Source of the DNA: Lentisphaerota bacterium
GTDB lineage: Bacteria; Verrucomicrobiota; Lentisphaeria; Victivallales; GWF2-50-93
Assembly (NCBI GenBank): GCA_025360875.1
Contig: JANYBI010000351.1
Coordinates: forward strand, 1 to 8,755
Reading direction: 5' to 3'
DNA length: 8,755 nucleotides
The notes beneath the pieces are model-generated. The model was given only the letters and a program-made list of their open reading frames with translations, made no database searches and had not been told where the DNA came from. The first letter of the stretch is position 1. Each line of letters opens with the position of its first letter. Of this stretch, positions 4,926 to 8,755 are shown piece by piece. The position numbers and the translations under genes are program-made.

Positions 4926-6548
4926 ATGAAAGCCGCCGATTTAAAGCTGGAAGAGATAGTGAAGTTCTCCGAAGGGCTGCTCAGCCTCCAAGGCCGGAGG
5001 CTGATAATACACGATCTGCATGCTTTTGGACAGTTCAGGAAGGACCTCGTCGACATGGTCGGACTTGATTATGCAAGGAAAGTACTGACCAGGTTCGGAT
5101 ATTTCTGGGGGCAGGCTGATGCCGCGGCGATGAAAAGGATCTTCAAATGGGAGGACAGGACCGAGTGGCTTAAGGCCGGAGCGGTCCTGCAGACCTTGCA
5201 GGGAGTGGCGAAGACCCAGATGAGGATACATGTCCTTGACGAAATGGAAAAGAAATGCAGGCTTGAATACCTATGGCATGACTCAGGCGAGGCGGAGGAG
5301 CATGTTTCACAATTTGGGCAGACGGATTATCCGGTCTGCTGGATATTTTCCGGATACGCCAGCGGATATTCTTCGTTCTGCCTGGGATTCAAAGTGTATT
5401 TCATAGAGAAGAAATGCAGGGCGTCAGGTGCCCGAACATGCATAGCCGAGGGGCTGGATGAAAAGTCCCTGGGAACGGAACTCGAAGGCCAGATCAGGTA
5501 TTTCGAGGCGGAAGACATAAGTCTGAAAGTGGATAATCTCACAAAGGAACTCCTGAGGAAAGATCGTGAAATTACGAAGCAGAAGATACTGATCGAGACG
5601 CTTGGAAAGGTTCCGGAACTCGATGCGGTTGAAGTCCACAGCGCATCTTTCAGGAGAGTGCTGGATCTTGTTTCGCGTGTCTCGCGTTTTGACACCTCGG
5701 TCCTTGTGACAGGTGAAAGCGGTACGGGAAAAGAGGTGGTGTCAAGAAACATCCATAAGCTTTCATCGCGGAGGGACAAAAATTTCATGGCTGTCAATTG
5801 CGGGGCGTTGCCTGAGACGCTTCTCGAGGGAGAGCTTTTCGGATACAAGGCGGGAGCATTCACCGGCGCAATCAAGGATAGGATAGGACTTCTCGAACAG
5901 GCCGACAAGGGAACTGTCCTTCTCGACGAAATCGGTGATGTCTCACAGGAAATCCAGGTGAAACTGCTCAGGGTCCTGCAGGAGAGGGAGGTCGTCAGGC
6001 TCGGAGAAAACATCCCGAGGAAAATCGATGTCAGGATAATTGCCGCGACAAACAGGAACCTTCTGGATGATGTCGGGAAAGGAAGGTTCCGCGAAGACCT
6101 CTACTACCGGCTTGCCGTTGTGACGATAGAGCTCCCCCCTCTCCGTGAAAGGAAGGAGGACATTCTGCCGCTTGCCCGCAGCATCGTCAAGAAAGTCTCA
6201 AGGAAACTGAAACTGCCTAACCTGAATCTCGATGCGAAATGCCTTGACTATCTCATGGAATACAATTGGCCGGGAAATGTCCGCGAACTTGAGAATGTCA
6301 TTGAGCGGGCTGCTGTCTTCTCGGGAGACGGCGCAATATTTCCTGAGCATCTTCCGAAGACTCTGATTTCCTCAGGGCTGAAATCCGGCGGGTTCAAGGG
6401 GACTACGCTCGAATCTATAGAGAAAGAACATATCCTTTCCGTCCTTGAAAAGACAGGTGGCAACAAGACCCGTGCCGCCGAAATCCTCGGTATCGGGTCG
6501 GCGACACTGTGGAGGAAATTGAAGGATAAGGGCAAAAAGGATTCCTGA
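4926..6548 (+). CDS. Sigma-54-dependent activator with XylR-N and V4R sensor domains
   Basis: This 540-residue regulator belongs to the XylR/DmpR/MopR architecture. Residues 1-110 resemble the XylR N-terminal domain and 115-185 the V4R small-molecule domain (PVCWIFSGYASGYSSF...). C138, E161, C164 and C172 correspond to the structural zinc ligands known in MopR-type sensors. A short linker or coiled coil (190-225) leads to the AAA+ domain with Walker A GESGTGKE (263-270), the sigma-54 contact loop GAFTGA (310-315), Walker B VLLDEIGD (331-338) and WPGNVRELENV (448-458). A Fis-type HTH (509-535) binds DNA. The ribosome binding site GGAG lies 5 bases before the ATG. It is divergent from the M20-kinase operon, its likely target. 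Relatives sense aromatic compounds and are held inactive until ligand binds. Nothing here encodes aromatic degradation, so the effector is unknown. Confidence 0.93.
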   Translation: MKAADLKLEEIVKFSEGLLSLQGRRLIIHDLHAFGQFRKDLVDMVGLDYARKVLTRFGYFWGQADAAAMKRIFKWEDRTEWLKAGAVLQTLQGVAKTQMRIHVLDEMEKKCRLEYLWHDSGEAEEHVSQFGQTDYPVCWIFSGYASGYSSFCLGFKVYFIEKKCRASGARTCIAEGLDEKSLGTELEGQIRYFEAEDISLKVDNLTKELLRKDREITKQKILIETLGKVPELDAVEVHSASFRRVLDLVSRVSRFDTSVLVTGESGTGKEVVSRNIHKLSSRRDKNFMAVNCGALPETLLEGELFGYKAGAFTGAIKDRIGLLEQADKGTVLLDEIGDVSQEIQVKLLRVLQEREVVRLGENIPRKIDVRIIAATNRNLLDDVGKGRFREDLYYRLAVVTIELPPLRERKEDILPLARSIVKKVSRKLKLPNLNLDAKCLDYLMEYNWPGNVRELENVIERAAVFSGDGAIFPEHLPKTLISSGLKSGGFKGTTLESIEKEHILSVLEKTGGNKTRAAEILGIGSATLWRKLKDKGKKDS

Positions 6549-6588
6549 TCAGAAAACTTGAATGATTCTGCCAACCGGAAACGATCGA

Positions 6589-6858
6589 TCAATGCTCGAA
6601 GATGACGCCCTTTGCTTCGACTCCTGTAATGGCATTGAGCTCAGCAATGATGATGTTGCTGCAGCGCTGTGCTCCGACCAGTTCCAGCAGGATCAGACCA
6701 TTGGAAGACGCAGCCTTGCCCTTGGCTTCATGCAGGCCGATACGTGTCTTTATGTACCCTCCGTACTTGGTGAGTATGGATTGGACGCGTGAAGCCTGCT
6801 TGACCCGGTCAGTCACGTGGATCGCGACGATGATGTGGTTGTCTTTCTTTTTAGACAT
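6589..6858 (-). CDS. TM1266-type putative [FeFe]-hydrogenase system regulator (ACT-like)
   Basis: This 89-residue protein matches in length and pattern the TM1266 family of small ferredoxin/ACT-fold proteins, annotated as putative iron-only hydrogenase system regulators. They commonly occur beside hydrogenase maturation genes in anaerobes. Supporting segments are HIIVAIHVTDR (strand 1, residues 8-18), YIKTRIGLHE (about 35-44, like the family's LLRVGYP), GLILLELVG (about 54-62) and the closing LNAITGVEAKGVIF (about 74-87, like the family's QISGVRVKTV). No DNA-binding domain is visible, so direct regulation is unproven even for the family. AAAAGGAG seven bases before the ATG sets the start. It converges on the sigma-54 activator with a 40-base gap. 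No hydrogenase gene lies in the window. Confidence 0.75.
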   Translation of the reverse strand: MSKKKDNHIIVAIHVTDRVKQASRVQSILTKYGGYIKTRIGLHEAKGKAASSNGLILLELVGAQRCSNIIIAELNAITGVEAKGVIFEH

Positions 6859-6996
6859 GTAGTGGCTCCTTTTTATTAACCGAGTTTTATCCGGCCTATG
6901 CTTTTATTGTACCGTCAAAACATATATGAATAGAACATCTTAAACTAGGAAATTCAAGGAGGCAGACCTCTTGTAAGCTGCAGGAGCTTTTCACTC
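6859..6996. other. Intergenic region with two short hairpins
   Basis: The gap between the envelope protein and the TM1266-like gene holds two hairpins just after the envelope gene's stop codon: AAGCT/AGCTT (6975-6989) and AAGGAGG/CCTCTT with a CAGA loop (6957-6972). Neither has a good U-run on the minus strand, so termination here is uncertain. A TTGACG at 6918-6913 (minus) could be a -35 element for the small gene, but no -10 lies at proper spacing. Confidence 0.4.
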
Positions 6997-8466
6997 CTAT
7001 TTGGTCCTGTGCCTGTCTTCGTCCCTTGACATTCCCCGGCCGTCATTCCTGTCTCCGTGTTCCCCGGCAGGACTTGCCGGAAGGGATTCCGCTGAATTGC
7101 CAGGTGACTGCCATCCGACCACAGGCGAGGCCGGGACTTTCACACGTTCCGGATATGTAACATCTGAATTATGCTTTTCATTTGGGACATTTGCCTGTTC
7201 GACATGTTCCACATGCTCCTGCACAGCGTGCTCAGGCTGGGAGTTCGATTCCCAGTGTTTCCTTTCCTCCCGATACTGTTGGATATCGGAACCCTGCTTT
7301 GAGGTCTTCTTCTGGACGTCGGAGTCCATGTGCTCGTATTTCTGTGTTGCCGTCTTGTCGGCAGCAACTGTCGACATAGGTTGTGCAACCTGGAAATTCT
7401 TCCTTTGAGGTTCCTGGATCTTTGACATCCTGGATTCCTGTTCGTGGTAGGTAACTGAAGGACGGAGTTCCTTATTGTCGCGACGGAGCTCATAATCCCT
7501 GCGTTCATTTTCCTCCCATCTCGGATTCTGGAGTTTCCCGCGCCATTTGTCATGCTCGAAGACAGGATCGTAGCATGCATATCTGCGTCCTCCTTCAAAA
7601 CGCGGGTAGATGCCGACACGCATGTAGATGTCATCATAATAATCTCCGAAATAATAATGGGAGTAACGGGGACATGTGAATAAATTTACCTTGAGGAGTC
7701 CGATATCGACAACAATGCCCAGTGAAAATGAAAATCCTGGACGCACATGGAAGTCTCGGGGAAAACAGACAGGCGCAAACAAGACACCTCTGCGTTCCAG
7801 GGGATAATCCCAATGTCCCTCGGAAAATACATATCCATGCGGAGTCCATACATAATGGGAAGGTATCCATATCCAGCCCGGCTGCTCCTGCAGCCAGTAT
7901 CCAGGACGCAGGACATATTGTCCATTGGACCAGTACCAGCAGCCCGGCACCCATATGAGATCGTTCGAAGGTGGCAGTCCGGCCGGTTCTATGTCAAGTA
8001 TGGCGGGAGGTACCTTCACATATTCAATTTCCCTTGTTCCTGTCTGGAACCAGAATCCGGCTACCCATTTCCATCCAATGTCCATCCGCGCCCAGTATCC
8101 CGGGACCCAGGACATTTTTGGCGGAGCGGCACGCCAGCATCCGCTTATCCAGATGAAGCCATTGTGGTCCGTGTCCCAGGACCAGTAGCCTGACACCCAC
8201 GTGAACTGTTCACCGGACGGCTTGTCAGGCGGAAGCACTTCCTGGATATTGTCCGGCGGCTGGACTTTCACTACTACGCCTTCGGAATCCTTGAGATTGA
8301 CCGGACTTGCGAATGCCTCATGCACCGGTCCTTTCGTAAGGACTTCTGGCTGCTCCTGGGCAGGTATGGGCGGCGGACTGTCCATATCATCGGCACCCCG
8401 GATCTGATATGTCAGTGACAATGAAACAGCTGCCATCGCAAGTGATATCAAAAGTTTATTTTTCAT
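6997..8466 (-). CDS. Secreted YXWGXW/WXXGXW repeat protein
   Basis: This 489-residue protein begins with a signal peptide (MKNKLLISLAMAAVSLSLT..., cleavage probably near residue 24), so it is exported. After a Pro-rich spacer, residues 87-220 carry about eight repeats of the form W-[VI]-x-G-[YCF]-W: WVSGYW, WISGCW, WVPGYW, WVAGFW, WVPGCW, LRPGYW, and the weaker WIPSHYVW and FSEGHW. A conserved block follows (about 225-325: LERRGVLFAPVCF, CPRYSHYYFGDYYDD, VGIYPRF, YDPVFEHDKW, NPRWEENERRDYELRRD) that I associate with large repeat proteins of PVC bacteria. Residues 330-489 form a hydrophilic, low-complexity tail rich in Glu, His, Gln and Ser. The role is unknown; the repeats probably fold as a beta structure at the cell envelope. 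AAGGA nine bases before the ATG supports the start. The next gene upstream is only 57 bases away, so co-transcription is likely. Confidence 0.85.
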   Translation of the reverse strand: MKNKLLISLAMAAVSLSLTYQIRGADDMDSPPPIPAQEQPEVLTKGPVHEAFASPVNLKDSEGVVVKVQPPDNIQEVLPPDKPSGEQFTWVSGYWSWDTDHNGFIWISGCWRAAPPKMSWVPGYWARMDIGWKWVAGFWFQTGTREIEYVKVPPAILDIEPAGLPPSNDLIWVPGCWYWSNGQYVLRPGYWLQEQPGWIWIPSHYVWTPHGYVFSEGHWDYPLERRGVLFAPVCFPRDFHVRPGFSFSLGIVVDIGLLKVNLFTCPRYSHYYFGDYYDDIYMRVGIYPRFEGGRRYACYDPVFEHDKWRGKLQNPRWEENERRDYELRRDNKELRPSVTYHEQESRMSKIQEPQRKNFQVAQPMSTVAADKTATQKYEHMDSDVQKKTSKQGSDIQQYREERKHWESNSQPEHAVQEHVEHVEQANVPNEKHNSDVTYPERVKVPASPVVGWQSPGNSAESLPASPAGEHGDRNDGRGMSRDEDRHRTK

Positions 8467-8523
8467 GATATGTTATCCTTTTATTATATGTTGAATCCAT
8501 TTATTTTGAGATTAATTATTCTT

Positions 8524-8755
8524 TCAACCGTTCTGGCCTCGTTTTTCCATCCTCTTGCGCATGTCCATGAAGAACTGGTGCATCTTGGCCTGCGTCGCCG
8601 GAGCCGTCTTCTCAACTCTGCTTTTCAGCTCATCGACGGAAGGTTTGGGCGGATGTGGCGGACGCCCGCCCGGTCCATCTTTGCTGTTGGCGTTGCGCAT
8701 CGCCTCCATCTTTTCGATTTCCCGAAAAACGCGAGGAATATCTGGATCGGGAAAT
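8524..8755 (-). CDS. C-terminal part of an unidentified Pro-rich, charged protein (partial)
   Basis: The frame is open from the window edge to a TGA, giving at least 76 residues. An ATG at 8709 lies inside it, but the 15 codons before it are also open (FPDPDIPRVFREIEK), and no ribosome binding site precedes the ATG, so the gene very probably starts outside the window. Visible are a Gly/Pro-rich linker (GPGGRPPHPPKP) and a basic, probably helical end (KMHQFFMDMRKRMEKRG). No membrane segment is in the visible part. I do not recognise the family; the charged helix recalls periplasmic helical proteins of the Spy/CpxP kind or the tails of anti-sigma proteins, but that is weak. It precedes the YXWGXW gene by 57 bases, probably in one transcript. 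Confidence 0.6.
   Translation of the reverse strand, partial: FPDPDIPRVFREIEKMEAMRNANSKDGPGGRPPHPPKPSVDELKSRVEKTAPATQAKMHQFFMDMRKRMEKRGQNG

Noticed and set aside
5327..6013. 228-codon open frame on the minus strand
   Set aside because: It is antisense to the V4R and AAA+ parts of the sigma-54 activator, and its composition (Ser/Arg-rich) is typical of a shadow frame.
7140..8193. Several open frames of 79-165 codons on both strands within the YXWGXW gene
   Set aside because: All overlap the repeat protein in other frames, lack start signals and show low-complexity composition.
8480..8490. TATAAT on the minus strand just before the YXWGXW gene
   Set aside because: Transcription would start at the ribosome binding site, and the -35 match (CTCAAA) is poor; read-through from the upstream gene is more likely.

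Overview
The window looks like chromosomal DNA from an anaerobic, fermentative bacterium of moderate GC content, perhaps from the PVC superphylum (Lentisphaerae, Verrucomicrobia or Planctomycetes) or a related lineage. The case rests on a long envelope protein of the YXWGXW-repeat type that is common in those groups, a small homologue of the TM1266-type [FeFe]-hydrogenase-associated regulator, and a sigma-54 control circuit over acetate-kinase-type genes. This taxonomic guess is an inference. No rRNA, tRNA, CRISPR array, insertion sequence or phage gene is visible.

Left part (1-1185): an ECF sigma factor is read leftward. Its last codons lie inside an unusual array of degenerate 8-bp repeats (about 23-102). 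To its right is a gap with a hairpin and a terminator. Then comes a leftward 70-residue CxxC...CxxC protein, transcribed from a sigma-70 promoter with perfect -35 and -10 hexamers and a 17-bp spacer.

Centre (1186-6548): this is the most interesting part. A leftward operon encodes an M20 amidohydrolase (YgeY/ArgE-like), a complete acetate kinase, and a second acetate-kinase homologue that starts in a 4-bp ATGA overlap and has lost most catalytic residues. Upstream and divergent is a sigma-54 activator with a XylR-N/V4R sensor, an AAA+ domain and a Fis-type HTH. The 198-bp gap between them holds a good -24/-12 promoter pointing at the operon. It also holds TTGA/TCAA inverted repeats at the distance expected for activator binding. 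The inference is an effector-gated module in which the amidohydrolase releases a product, the kinase acts on a short-chain acid, and the kinase-like partner is structural or regulatory. The substrate is unknown.

Right part (6549-8755): convergent to the activator is the TM1266-like ACT-fold protein. Further right, a leftward pair of genes encodes the C-terminus of an unidentified Pro-rich/charged protein, cut by the window edge, and a 489-residue secreted protein with about eight W-x-x-G-x-W repeats.
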